Source: Symbiodinium natans (taxonomy: Eukaryota; Sar; Dinophyceae; Suessiales; Symbiodiniaceae). Taken from it: a stretch of DNA of 64,000 nucleotides. Location of the stretch: contig CAJNDS010001358.1 of assembly GCA_905221605.1 (NCBI GenBank), forward strand, positions 118,501 through 182,500, given 5' to 3'. The position numbers and the translations under genes are program-made. Shown here piece after piece: positions 49,801-58,869 of this stretch (position 1 is the first letter of the stretch; each line of letters begins with the position of its first letter). A model generated the notes under the pieces. The model ran no database searches, had not been told where the DNA came from, and saw only the letters and a list, made by a program, of their open reading frames with translations.

Positions 49801-52800
49801 GGGTTTGGGGTTTTAGGGTTTAGGGTTTCAGGGTTGAAGGTTCAGGGTTTTAGGAGTTTAGCTGTTTGACGCTTGTTTAGGGATTGATGTCGGGCTTTGG
49901 GGTGCAGGGGCTTCGGACGTCTGCTCGCCTACTCTGGCAGGGGGACTCGGGTGGTGAGTAGAGATAGGCTCGTTGTTGCATACTTGGCTTAGCGCCAACA
50001 TGTTTAAAGGTTCAAGGGTACCATATGAAGTCGTAACAGGGTCTATAGGGGGCTTGGATCACAAAGAGTAAGCCCTTTCCGTGTGCCGGTTGCTCCGACT
50101 TTGCTGTCTGATAAACTGAGCAAACCAGAACGGCCTCAATTCCGGGGGGGGGGGGGGGTTGCTCTTTATTCTACATGTCGGTCCTTCTGACACAATTGGC
50201 CAACAACTGCCGCCGGCTTTGCAGGGTTTAGGGTTTAGGGCTTTAAGTTTAGGGTTTAGTCTCACACCCAAAAGCTGTACTGGGTTCAGGATTTTGATGA
50301 GGAGAGCCCCGCTTCTCGTGGCCTCCCATGAGACCATGCTGTAGTGTCGGATATGACAAACACAGGGCGTAAATGGGGGCTGTTTCAGGATGTGGGGGTT
50401 TGAGAAAAACAAATTGTTGAAGCATGTCGTAGGATGGAGAAGTCCACGGTTTAGGGTTTAGGGTTTAGGGTTTAGGGTTTAGGGTTTAGGGTTTAGGGTT
50501 TAGGGTTTAGGGTTCTGCTGAAGAAGGTCAGGTTTAATTCAGCTTGTGCAAAACGCATTCTTGGCCATTGCCGTACAATCGTGGGTTGACATGTCTGGCG
50601 CCGGAAAGGATCGTGGGGTCAGCCTTAAAACGAAGATGTTCTGCTGGGCTATCTTCCCCCCCCCCCCAACGCCTCCCGCCTTCAAAACACACCCAACCCC
50701 CAACATAGGGTTTAGGGTTTAGGGTTTAGGGTTTAGGGTTTAGAATGCACACCCATGGGGGCCGCACTTCACCACGGCTCGCTGCCCGACCCCCGGGACG
50801 TCCTGCCCCACGGGGTATGGGTTCGAAAGGACTCCCCTACACCCTTAACCCTAAACTCTAAACCCTAAACCCTAAACCCTAAACCCCGAACTTTGGGGAT
50901 GCTTTGCGAGGGTGGAGGCACTCGCGGAGACGGGTCTCACATGATCCCTCCTATTGGATTGTAAGGAAGCCGGCTCTAAACAAGCGAACGCCTCGATGTC
51001 GAAGACGTTCACAGGACAGCACCTGGGCTTCTGAGATGCCCTACCCTACTACAGATAATATGAGAATCCCAAAAAACACAGCTTAGGTCCTAAGCTTCTG
51101 CTTCCATTCGGAGCGCAGGAACGAAGTACACCACGCTGCAACCTCAACATGGTGCATCCTATACACTCAGGCAGCTGCACATCAGGAGGGATCCTACTAG
51201 TTGCTTAAGAATCACCAAAAATCCCTGGCCCTAAACCCTAATCCCTAAACCCTAGAGGGCTTCTTAAGCAAATGGTAGGATCTTTGCTGGGCGTGGCACG
51301 CATGAAGGTCGGTGGCATCCTCGCCCGTAATGTCTTGGGTAAGACCTCGGGGGTTTAAGGCGGGAGGCTTAGGGTTTAGGGTTTATAGGGTTTAGGGTTT
51401 AGGGTTTGGGGTTTGGGGTTTGGGGTTTGGGGTTTGGGGTTTGGGGTTTGGGGTTTAAGGGTTTAGGTTCTGGGCGGGTCTAGGGTTGCTAGTTTGGGTC
51501 AAAAAGCAGCCCCTAAGCAAAAACAAGCGTCCATGGAGCTGTGGAGCCTCATGCTTGCGGTGCTCGTCACGTGTCCAGCGATGTCTGCCACCATCTCAAT
51601 CCCTTCCACTGGTATCAACACCGTCAACACCGAAGAAACAATGCTGTTATAGCCCCTGACATAGGCTTCCAGGCTTCCGGGAATGAAGAAGGACGACGTA
51701 CTCCAAGCGCAAGAGCGAAAGTCATGACTGCAGACTCACATAAACATCAAAAACTAAGAGAGCCTTTTCAAAATTAACCAGGCGGCATAAAACAATAATA
51801 TGTGATTCATCAAGCCCTCAACCCGAACATCTTCATCTCAGATGCAGGCGGATTTCAGGGTGCAGGCGGTAGTACGCCGTGCAAACAGGCGACCACTTCG
51901 CATGCTCCTGCTGCAATCTTGGTCTGAGCTGGCGACTCTTGTTTAAATTCTCCTGCGAGAACTCTGTACTCTCCCCCAAGGATTTGAATCCCGAAGCCCA
52001 TAAGCCTTAAACCATAAATGATAATAGCCGAAACCCTAAACCTTAAACCTCAAATCCTAAAACCCCAAAACCCTAAACCTTAAACCACAAATCCCAAACC
52101 CCTCAACTCTCTACCTACTATAGGCCGGCAACAGCTGGGGCCTTTCGGAGGTCTTTCTGAGGGAGGTTCTACTTTCATTATTTGTGTTTTTTTTTGGGGG
52201 GAGGGGTGGTGATACAGGGCGACTCCGTGCTTCTTTGCTGTAGAAGCATGAGATTTAGGGTTTAGGGTTTAAGGTTTGGGGACAGGGCTGGGGTTTAGGG
52301 GTCGTCAGAATTAGGGCTCAGGATTTCCGTGCGTCTTCCAGACCCTATCCGCAAGGGAAGAAGAAGAAGAAGAAGAAGAAGAAGAAGAAGAAGAAGAAGA
52401 AGAAGAAAAACAAGAACAAGAACAAGAACAAGAACAAGAACAAGAACAAGAATAAGAAGAAGAAGAAGAAGAAGAAAAGAGTAATAATAATAATAACAAG
52501 AAGAAGAAGAAGCCTTCTGCAGCATGGCTAACCGACGTGGACCTTCTTAACCCCCCAGGGCAAGGATCTATTTGGTGAAAGATTTGTGGTTCTGGTGCCT
52601 AAATCTCCAAATTAGTGATGATTTTTTTGGATCGCTGAAAGCCAGAAACCGTTAGCGTCAAGACCTTGTGCTGCTTTGCAAACTGCTCACAACGGTCCTT
52701 GCCGAGGCCTTTCTCGCCTGAGCGTCAGCAATGTTCAACACAGGCAAAGCTGTGTATCAATTGTATGGGTACATATACATCCCATATACATCAACCAAAA

Positions 52801-52817
52801 AACATGAATACGTAAAC

Positions 52818-52850
<33 letters not shown>

Positions 52851-55800
52851 CATATATGTACATATCCCTAAATGCATGGCAGTCTATCGGCTAATAGAGC
52901 CCGCCCATCATGCGCATAGGGGCACCATGGCCACAAGCCCCTTGAGCTCCATTGTGCCCTGTGCAGTCAAGTGGCAGTAGCATTCGCACACGATCTCTTG
53001 ACCTGCCATCGGGGGGGAGCTCTCAAAACTCCGGTCCCTTTTGGTCCCTGAAACCGGCAAGGGGCAAAACCCCACACCCGAAACCCTACCCCTGAAACCT
53101 GAAAGGAGACAAAACCCTCCTGTGCAGTTTGTTTAGACCTGGGCAGTCCACTCTTAGGGCTTTCGAGTGAAAAGCCCTTCATACACATGCCTGGCCGAAT
53201 GTGACCTTTCTTTGCTGATTTACGTGGCATCGTTTAGTGATGAGAAGATTTGAGGACCTGGCTTGACAGGTGAAACACACTTGCTACCCCTGGCAAGGGA
53301 AACCTATATACCTAAAATGAAAGCTCAACACCCTAAACTGGAACGTTTCACGGAAAGCAGTCGAATTTTCTTCCAAACCACGCCTGTGGCACATGTGGCC
53401 TGTAGCCCAAAACATCCGTCAAACCCTAAACCTAAACCCCAAACCTAAACTCCTAAAAAATGGAAGCAAGGATTGCGGATAGCAACTCAAGAACTGAGAA
53501 ACAATGCCACAGTAACTCTCCCAGACCCCTGCAAGGATCCAAAAAGTAGAAACCCCAAAAAACAAGCATTGGAGGGTTAGACTACTATTGGGTCATTTTT
53601 TCGGAACCCTTACAGGGATCTACTTTTGGATCCTCCCAGCGGTCTGGGTTGCTCTGCGTCGCGAGGTTTCCCTGTCTCATGCAATACACCCTAAACCCTA
53701 AACCCTAAAATCAAACCTTCACTCTTCTGCCCCTGCCCTATAGCTCGCAAGACTTCCCCCCCGCCCCCAGGTCATGGACATACTTGGAGGTTCATGGGCA
53801 CTTAGAAGTAGGGCTATTCATAAGTATGGCAACTGTGGTTCTAACCTTTTTAGGGTACTTATAACCCTACTTGCCCATGAACCTCCAAGTACCCAGAGCT
53901 TGAATCTTCGGGTTTAGCTTCCAGCCTTGCTCTTGGGGTAGTTTCATTATAGCCCTTCTTATATACCCTCTGCAAACTAAGGGCCCATACATCAGAACCC
54001 TTTTAAAGGAGGTAAGGTAAGGGCGCATACATCAGAACCCTTTTAAAGGAGGTAAGGTAAGGGCCCATACATCAGAACCCCTTTTAAAGGAGGTAAGGTA
54101 AGGGCCCCATACATCAGAACCCTTTGAAAGGAGGTAAGGTAAGGGCCCCATACATCAGAACCCCTTTTAAAGGAGGTAAGGTAAGGGCCCCATACATCAG
54201 AACCCTTTTTAAAGGAGGTAAGGGACCATGTTGAGGGCCCATGACGCTACCCTCAGTCCATGCCTGGCGCAAGCTGCGCGAGGAGGATGTCATCATCCAC
54301 TGGCGCTGGGGGGTCTGCCTGCGTTCGCCCCGTGGATGAGCCGCGGGAGCAGACGGTGGGTTCAGAAGGTGCAGACATGTGGGTAGTTCTCAAATTCGGG
54401 TCCCTTTTGGGGGGGTCTGTTTTTTCAAGGGTGCCGTTACCAAAAGCGACCCTGATTTAAGGAACGACCCATGTCGCTTGTCCAGTTTCCTCGGGACCTA
54501 AAGGTTAGCCTTTGACACGGTATCGGGACTACCCTTCATCGCAAGTTTTCGGTGATCTGCTTGAGTACTGACAACAAAGGCAAGTCGGGGGTGGAGGGGG
54601 GCGGTTCATGTGAGCCAATGACCCGAAATCTAAGCCCCAAGCAGCGCAACGCGCAAGAGCTGGCGAATTCAACACCTTAGGCCGAGGACTTGTGAGCCAA
54701 CTTGACCCCCTAAAAGGACACCGGAAGCAAACTCTTTACATCCCTACATCATAGCCCTTTCAAGGTGAGCGCTGAACCCTAAAAATGCTACCCTACCAAC
54801 GTCCTAAGTACCTATATGGGGCGGACACTTACCCAAACCAGAATAGTAATTCCTACTACAGAAATCCTACTTTCTACCATGTAGGTACTTAGGACCCTTT
54901 GGTCAAGAGAACCTACCACCCAAAGCAAAGGAACTTTCCTGGAGCTGCTCTTGCTGCTCATCCGTCAGCGCTTTCCAGCCTGACGCCACGGAAGGCTCTC
55001 TAAGTTCTCCTGCTCCTTTTGGGATGAAAGAAGTAACAGAAGTGACCCTAAACCCTAAACCCTAAAGACCCTAGTGCAGGGTTAGCATGGAAGGTTCTCT
55101 TGAGGTACCGGTCGTATGTTGTGAAGCCATGTACTCAAGAAAAAAGAACACTACCCCAAACCCTCAACCCGAAACCCTCAACCCTAAACCTCAGCCCTTC
55201 TAAACCCCAAACTCAGTAACTTGTTGATATCCCTCGGCCAGGTAACTCTAGCAACAGAAGGGAACCTTGCTTGGCTTTCCCGGAAGAACGCAGGAAAACT
55301 GGGGTAGTGCTGGGCACCAGGGGTCCAAGACCCCGAACTTCACAAACGACACTTGGCAGCTCTTGAGGAGAAACCCTAAACCCTAAACCCCAAAACACCC
55401 TAAACCCTGAACCCTAAACCCTAAGCCCTGAACCCTAAACCCTGAACCCTAACATGTATAGGGTTTAGTGTTAGACGAGGACCCAGGATCTTGACAGTTC
55501 AAGGATCTTGACAGTTCAACCCGCTGCCGAGCCCAACTGATCGTAGATTTCAGGTTCGGTTCAGAGGGTTCAGGGTTTAGAATTTAGGGTTTAGGGCTTA
55601 GGGTTAGCTAAGCCTAAACAGTAGCCTCAGCCCTAAGAAAAGAGTGCTGGGTGTCTCGCGGAGATCTTTGGAGTAGACCGACTTCTTCTTCACGCCTGAG
55701 ATGCGGGAGCTGGTGTTGCTTGGAGGTTCATGGGCACTTAGAAGTAGGGCTATATGTACCCTAAACAAGGTTGCAACCCTAAACCCTAAACCCTAAACCC

Positions 55801-56088
55801 TAAACCCTAAACCCTAAACCCTAAACCCTAAACCCTAAACCCCTAAACCCCTAAACAGCCATAGTTACCATACTTAGAACCCTACTTATGAGTGCCCATG
55901 AACTCCTGCGTTCGGCTTTCGGAGCTTAAGGGCTTTTAAGGGCTTGGGGGTAATGAGGATCCCGGGGTTTAGGGTTTAGGGTTTAGGGTTTAGGGTAACC
56001 CCTAACCCCCTAACCCCTAAACCCTTCAGGGGCACAGGGCAGTCCGGCCTTGCGGGCACTTTGCTTGCAGGTCAAAGCGAATGCTGTC
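46827..56088 (-). CDS. POLR1C: RNA polymerase I/III subunit AC40 (RPAC1), split into micro-exons; N-terminus not found
   Basis: AC40 is the shared assembly subunit of RNA polymerases I and III (RPB3/alpha-like). Exons on the minus strand, in coding order: 56054-56088 (DSIRFDLQAKC), about 55690-55718 onward (KKKSVYSKDL), exon ending 53191 (HIRPG), 52965-53002 (GQEIVCECYCHLT), about 52694-52712 (KGLGKD), 51846-51904 (HAKWSPVCTAYYRLHPEIR), 47485-47556 (DHFIFSIESVGQIP), 46827-46874 (APALFERALKKLKAAP). The order matches AC40: the IRPGQEI element, KGxGKDHAKWSPV, YRLxP, then FIFSIES-G-xxP and the C-terminal helix. Most junction phases agree (the 52694 boundary is uncertain) and several donors are GC. 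The cysteine/arginine-rich segment expected between 51846 and 47556 was not located. The N-terminal part should lie right of 56.1 kb, beyond the retroelement. Confidence 0.8.
48120..48310 (-). other. 63-codon open stretch inside the AC40 gene, unrecognised
   Basis: Minus strand reads MLQHILSHLPITVWWQESIP then LLGLRLEACDSIQALHEFVE. Protein-like helical composition; no family recognised. It lies downstream (in that strand) of the hairpin cluster 48397-48749. Confidence 0.4.
48397..48749. repeat. cluster of three consecutive fold-back hairpins
   Basis: Hairpin 1: 27-bp perfect arms 48397-48423 / 48433-48459, 9-base loop. Hairpin 2: 32-bp arms 48608-48639 / 48641-48672, one mismatch, 1-base loop. 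Hairpin 3: 24-bp perfect palindrome 48711-48734, with TTCGCGCACC / GGTGCGCGAA flanks. The arms of the three hairpins are unrelated. Confidence 0.9.
48985..49375 (-). pseudogene. frameshifted coding remnant, unrecognised
   Basis: Minus strand reads RCQRDLDGYRDLQLTISIED, then MVCELQLKLNTDIMTYVKEH; after a frame change it reads LLAAVAELNPDG, a TGA, then QAILAWAKEHLGQQADKTLR. Helical, acidic-basic composition; the two WAKEH/YVKEH pieces suggest a repeat. One frame change and one stop make it a relic or a multi-exon piece. Confidence 0.45.
51190..51282. mobile_element. palindromic element with CCCTAAA units in its centre
   Basis: GATCCTACTAGTTGCTTAAGAA ends pair with TTCTTAAGCAAATGGTAGGATC; the middle is CCCTAAACCCTAATCCCTAAACC. 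Confidence 0.65.
51395..51460 (+). repeat. TTTGGGG variant array
   Basis: Eight tandem TTTGGGG units, locally homogenised, following TTTAGGG units. Confidence 0.9.
51533..51652. other. short region open on both strands within an AC40 intron
   Basis: Plus reads a 39-codon ORF with signal-peptide-like start (MELWSLMLAVLVTCPAMSAT) and a TAG stop; minus reads IPVEGIEMVADIAGHVTSTA. Neither was assigned. Confidence 0.25.
52354..52512. repeat. GAA and CAAGAA microsatellite
   Basis: GAA units, then CAAGAA units, then GAA/TAA units; about 160 bp. Confidence 0.95.
53534..53633. mobile_element. GGATCC-type palindromic element
   Basis: AGGATCCAAAAAGTAG ... CTACTTTTGGATCCT, about 100 bp. A diverged relative at about 19798-19915 has a G-run in its centre. 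Confidence 0.65.
53782..53890. mobile_element. MITE-like family C, copy 2 (intact reference)
   Basis: 109 bp with perfect outer repeat ACTTGGAGGTTCATGGGCA / complement; it has no telomere-like array inside. Confidence 0.85.
53981..54226. repeat. 40-43 bp tandem repeat derived from a MITE segment
   Basis: Six copies of GGGCCCATACATCAGAACCC plus TTTTAAAGGAGGTAAGGTAA. The same segment is single-copy at 45779-45825 inside a longer palindromic element (45756-45845), and related sequence occurs at 33793-33875. Confidence 0.9.
54796..54902. mobile_element. MITE-like family B, copy 5
   Basis: Full-length copy starting about 12 bp from an exon-like island (54915-55044), consistent with an intronic position. 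Confidence 0.75.
54915..55044 (-). other. 43-codon exon-like island inside the AC40 gene
   Basis: Minus strand reads VTSVTSFIPKGAGELREPSV then ASGWKALTDEQQEQLQESSF. It starts after TTTAG of a telomere-like array and ends near GTAGGT just before MITE B copy 5. It may be the AC40 segment around FIP-G, but the match is weak. Confidence 0.45.
55719..55906. mobile_element. MITE-like family C, copy 3, carrying an internal telomere-like array
   Basis: 188 bp. 55777-55855 is a pure CCCTAAA/CCCCTAAA array of 79 bp; removing it leaves 109 bp, the size of the two other copies. The CTTGG end at 55719 supplies the CCAAG acceptor of the RPAC1 exon that starts at 55718. Confidence 0.85.
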
Positions 56089-56104
56089 CTCCAAGAGTAG
56101 CATT

Positions 56105-56533
56105 TAGGGTTTAGGGCTTAGGGTTTAGGGTTAGGGTTTCGGGTTTGGGCGTGCACGGCGAGGTCGCACGCTGGTAAGCGCGCAGTAGATTGCAGATCTC
56201 AAAACGAAGCCAGACGGAGCCAGCCGAACCCTTGCCAGCCAATCTGATTTCACATACCTCCTGAGAAAACACTCTGCGTCGGGCTGTAGCCCCCACCCTC
56301 GGCGAAGGACGGACATAGGTGACCCTCAGGCTCTGCAGCCCAGCAGAGCCTGCCATGGTCTAGCTGAGCACTTGACTGTGCCCGCCTACCCCAATAGAGG
56401 GGAGAGGAGTGGCAGGCGGGTTTGGGGTTTAGTTTAGGGCAAAGTTTAGGGTCTAGGGCAGTGCTTCGCCTGAAAGAATGTGTTCTCAATTCCGGGCACC
56501 TTCTTCGTACCTTAAATTAAACTCTATGCTGAT
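56105..56533. other. junction between telomere-repeat-rich DNA and the retroelement
   Basis: The last TTTAGGG-like units are at about 56105-56145 and 56420-56457. 56258-56360 minus is open (SFAEGGGYSPTQSVFSG then GTATGT) and may be another exon. No target-site duplication of the retroelement could be identified. Confidence 0.4.
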
Positions 56534-56740
56534 TTAACGGATGTCAACTCTACGGAGTGATGCAGGCAGAGGTTCTTTTCACAAGGTGGGGTTCAGAGCT
56601 CCGCAGGTCGTTCCTACGGGCTTCGTGTCTGCTTCTGTCAGAAGTCCTGCGCCCCTGACAGCCACTGGAAAAGTTCCTGCGACTGAAGCGCCTGCAAACC
56701 GGCTGTTCAAGGCTGGGACCCGTGCGACGACTTCGGCCCC
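56534..56740. repeat. 207-bp direct repeat, outer copy
   Basis: Identical by eye to 58654-58860 over 207 bases (TTAACGGATGTCAACTC to GACGACTTCGGCCCC). It starts 2 bases beyond the stop codon of the recombinase gene. Confidence 0.95.
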
Positions 56741-56742
56741 CT

Positions 56743-58563
56743 TTAGGAGGACGTGGCACAAGCCCACTCCCCAGCTATAAGACCTTCTGCCACAGACTGG
56801 CATGTCAAACAGGCCTGTACACGGCTGAAATCGACTGTAGCGGCGATCTTAAGGCCACTGAAGACTGTTCTCCCGCAAAGGAGGCGGTCCGCCTCTCTGC
56901 GACTGATATGCACAATTCCTGATTTCACATTCGTCAAAAACTGAAAGTCATCACTACCTGCTACCAAGGCTAGGCTGTGACTGACACTGTGCAAGAGCTG
57001 AGTATCCTCGCCCGATGAACCCTCAGAGGCCAGGTCTTCGGCAGAGCTGTCTGAGTCCGAGACTGCAGTCGGCTCCTGCGCGTCTGCTGGCGGTTGCGGC
57101 GGTGTAGCGGAAGAGGCGGAGGCTGAAGCGTTCGCCGTCTGCCACCTGCCCGATCTCGTGGAGTCCGGCTTGAACTTGCCTTGCCTGATGTCCGTTAGCA
57201 CTGTTTCAAGAGTGCGAAGCGGACCTGCAAGTGCATCTCTGCCATAACTTATGGCACTGGCGCTCTTGCCTAGACTGTGATAGCCTAACAAAGTCTGGGC
57301 ACGGTCTGCAATGGCGTACTTCATGCACCAGCTGAGACAGGTAGCTTTCAGACCTTGACTGGAAAACTTCAGAAGGTCTGACTGATTGCTGCCAGGTTGT
57401 CTGGATAGCAGGCATCGCAACCACCGGGAAGCCGTGGCTGAGTCCATGTTGACTTGAAGGAGGCCGCCGTCGGCTGCGAGTTCGGGTAGCAAGGGGCTGT
57501 TCTCTATGTCACCGTCGCAGACCAAGCCAAGGTGCTCGCGAAGCGACAACCACTCGACTGCCCAAGGCTGCTCGCAGATGCCGACTGCCGGCGCAACTAG
57601 TGGCAAGAAGAGGTTTCTACGCCGACTGGCCTTCGACTGTTTGGGATTTAAGACTGAACATTCAATGTAGACGGGGTTTCCCATCTCATCCCTGTCGACT
57701 GTGATTCGCTTGCTTCGCCTGATGTCGCTATGGCGTGCCCTTGCATAAATCATGAAAAGAAAAGTGGCTGCCATATATCTCTCATACTGCGTCTCGTCAG
57801 ACTGAACCACCGTCTGTAGCCACCTGACTTGGTCGGCTGTTAGGGCCGGCGCCTGCTGAGGTGGCTTTTGTTGTCTCATGCACTGATGAGCTAGTCCTTG
57901 CACTCGGGCGCTGACCAGGTCACTTTGAGGCACTCTGAATTCTAAGGTCCCTCCTGCGAAGTTGAGGGCCTGGCACAGCTGGTCCGGGGCACTGCTACCA
58001 GTCTGTTTCTGACTGAGTTGCTGACAGTAGAGGAAAACCAAGGCTTCTGCCAGGGGCTCATGCGGAAAGGACCTCAGGGCCCAGGCTGCAAACCTCTGCA
58101 GACTGCTAACCCTGTTCAGAAGAGTGTTTGTGCTCTTCTTGGCGAACCTCAGGTCAAAGTTTCCCAACTCAATCTGCATGTTTTCATGGACTATCTCCAA
58201 CTGAATCGCCTCAGTGAAGAAGTGAGGGGCTGCTCGCAACAGTTGACTCCACTTGGAGAGGGCTGCTTGTCTTTCTGCTTGACTGTCCTGAGGTTTCCAC
58301 TGAGACAAACGTCTGAGTTTGGGCTGAGGCAACTGGGCTGGAGCCAAAAGCGAGGTCTTAGCTGTCTCCAACACCGGCGTAGGCAGGGCTACCGGGTCTG
58401 GCGGATCCAGCAGAGACGCCTGCACGTCGTCCAAGAAGCACCTGTCGCTTGCCACAAAACTGAAAATAGGCTCCTCCCAGGGCAGGCGTAAGTCTGTGCG
58501 GCTGCGCTTGACTTCTCCGAAGCCTAAGCCACATTCCCAAGCTGGGTCTATGACCCGTCTCAT
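56743..58563 (-). CDS. tyrosine recombinase of the retroelement
   Basis: 606 residues from a true ATG (MRRVIDPAWECGLGFGEVKR). The C-terminal half carries the integrase fold: arginine in ARHSD (R277), a lysine-rich strand (PKQSKASRRR, about 308-316), QGLKAT at 403-408 in the H-x-x-R/K box, YH at 428-429 and the nucleophile in ISYGRD (Y440). The box histidine is replaced by Gln403. The Ser/Asp/Glu-rich tail (about 475-530) is low complexity. It would integrate a circular DNA copy by site-specific recombination. Uninterrupted, unlike the other ORFs of the element. Confidence 0.8.
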   Translation of the reverse strand: MRRVIDPAWECGLGFGEVKRSRTDLRLPWEEPIFSFVASDRCFLDDVQASLLDPPDPVALPTPVLETAKTSLLAPAQLPQPKLRRLSQWKPQDSQAERQAALSKWSQLLRAAPHFFTEAIQLEIVHENMQIELGNFDLRFAKKSTNTLLNRVSSLQRFAAWALRSFPHEPLAEALVFLYCQQLSQKQTGSSAPDQLCQALNFAGGTLEFRVPQSDLVSARVQGLAHQCMRQQKPPQQAPALTADQVRWLQTVVQSDETQYERYMAATFLFMIYARARHSDIRRSKRITVDRDEMGNPVYIECSVLNPKQSKASRRRNLFLPLVAPAVGICEQPWAVEWLSLREHLGLVCDGDIENSPLLPELAADGGLLQVNMDSATASRWLRCLLSRQPGSNQSDLLKFSSQGLKATCLSWCMKYAIADRAQTLLGYHSLGKSASAISYGRDALAGPLRTLETVLTDIRQGKFKPDSTRSGRWQTANASASASSATPPQPPADAQEPTAVSDSDSSAEDLASEGSSGEDTQLLHSVSHSLALVAGSDDFQFLTNVKSGIVHISRREADRLLCGRTVFSGLKIAATVDFSRVQACLTCQSVAEGLIAGEWACATSS

Positions 58564-58653
58564 AGGGAGTGGAGGGCGGGCTGAAAATCTGGACCAACTT
58601 GAACCAAAATGGTCGTTGGTCCACCGTTAAAGCAGGATGCAAGCATACGTGTC

Positions 58654-58860
58654 TTAACGGATGTCAACTCTACGGAGTGATGCAGGCAGAGGTTCTTTTC
58701 ACAAGGTGGGGTTCAGAGCTCCGCAGGTCGTTCCTACGGGCTTCGTGTCTGCTTCTGTCAGAAGTCCTGCGCCCCTGACAGCCACTGGAAAAGTTCCTGC
58801 GACTGAAGCGCCTGCAAACCGGCTGTTCAAGGCTGGGACCCGTGCGACGACTTCGGCCCC
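58654..58860. repeat. 207-bp direct repeat, inner copy
   Basis: Second identical copy, between the RNase H stop (58870) and the recombinase start (58563). CCGTTAA at 58624-58630 inverts its first seven bases, and TGGACCAAC / GTTGGTCCA (58590-58598 / 58615-58623) forms a hairpin beside it. Confidence 0.95.
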
Positions 58861-58869
58861 AATATCCTT

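Noticed and set aside
52295-52525. Leu/Ser-rich ORFs
   Set aside because: They derive from the GAA/CAAGAA microsatellite.
53981-54226. CRISPR-like array
   Set aside because: Direct tandem 40-bp units without spacers; a eukaryotic minisatellite.
56534-58860. LTR pair of a retrovirus-like element
   Set aside because: The 207-bp repeats flank only the recombinase gene, not the gag-RT region, and no integrase or primer-binding site is seen.
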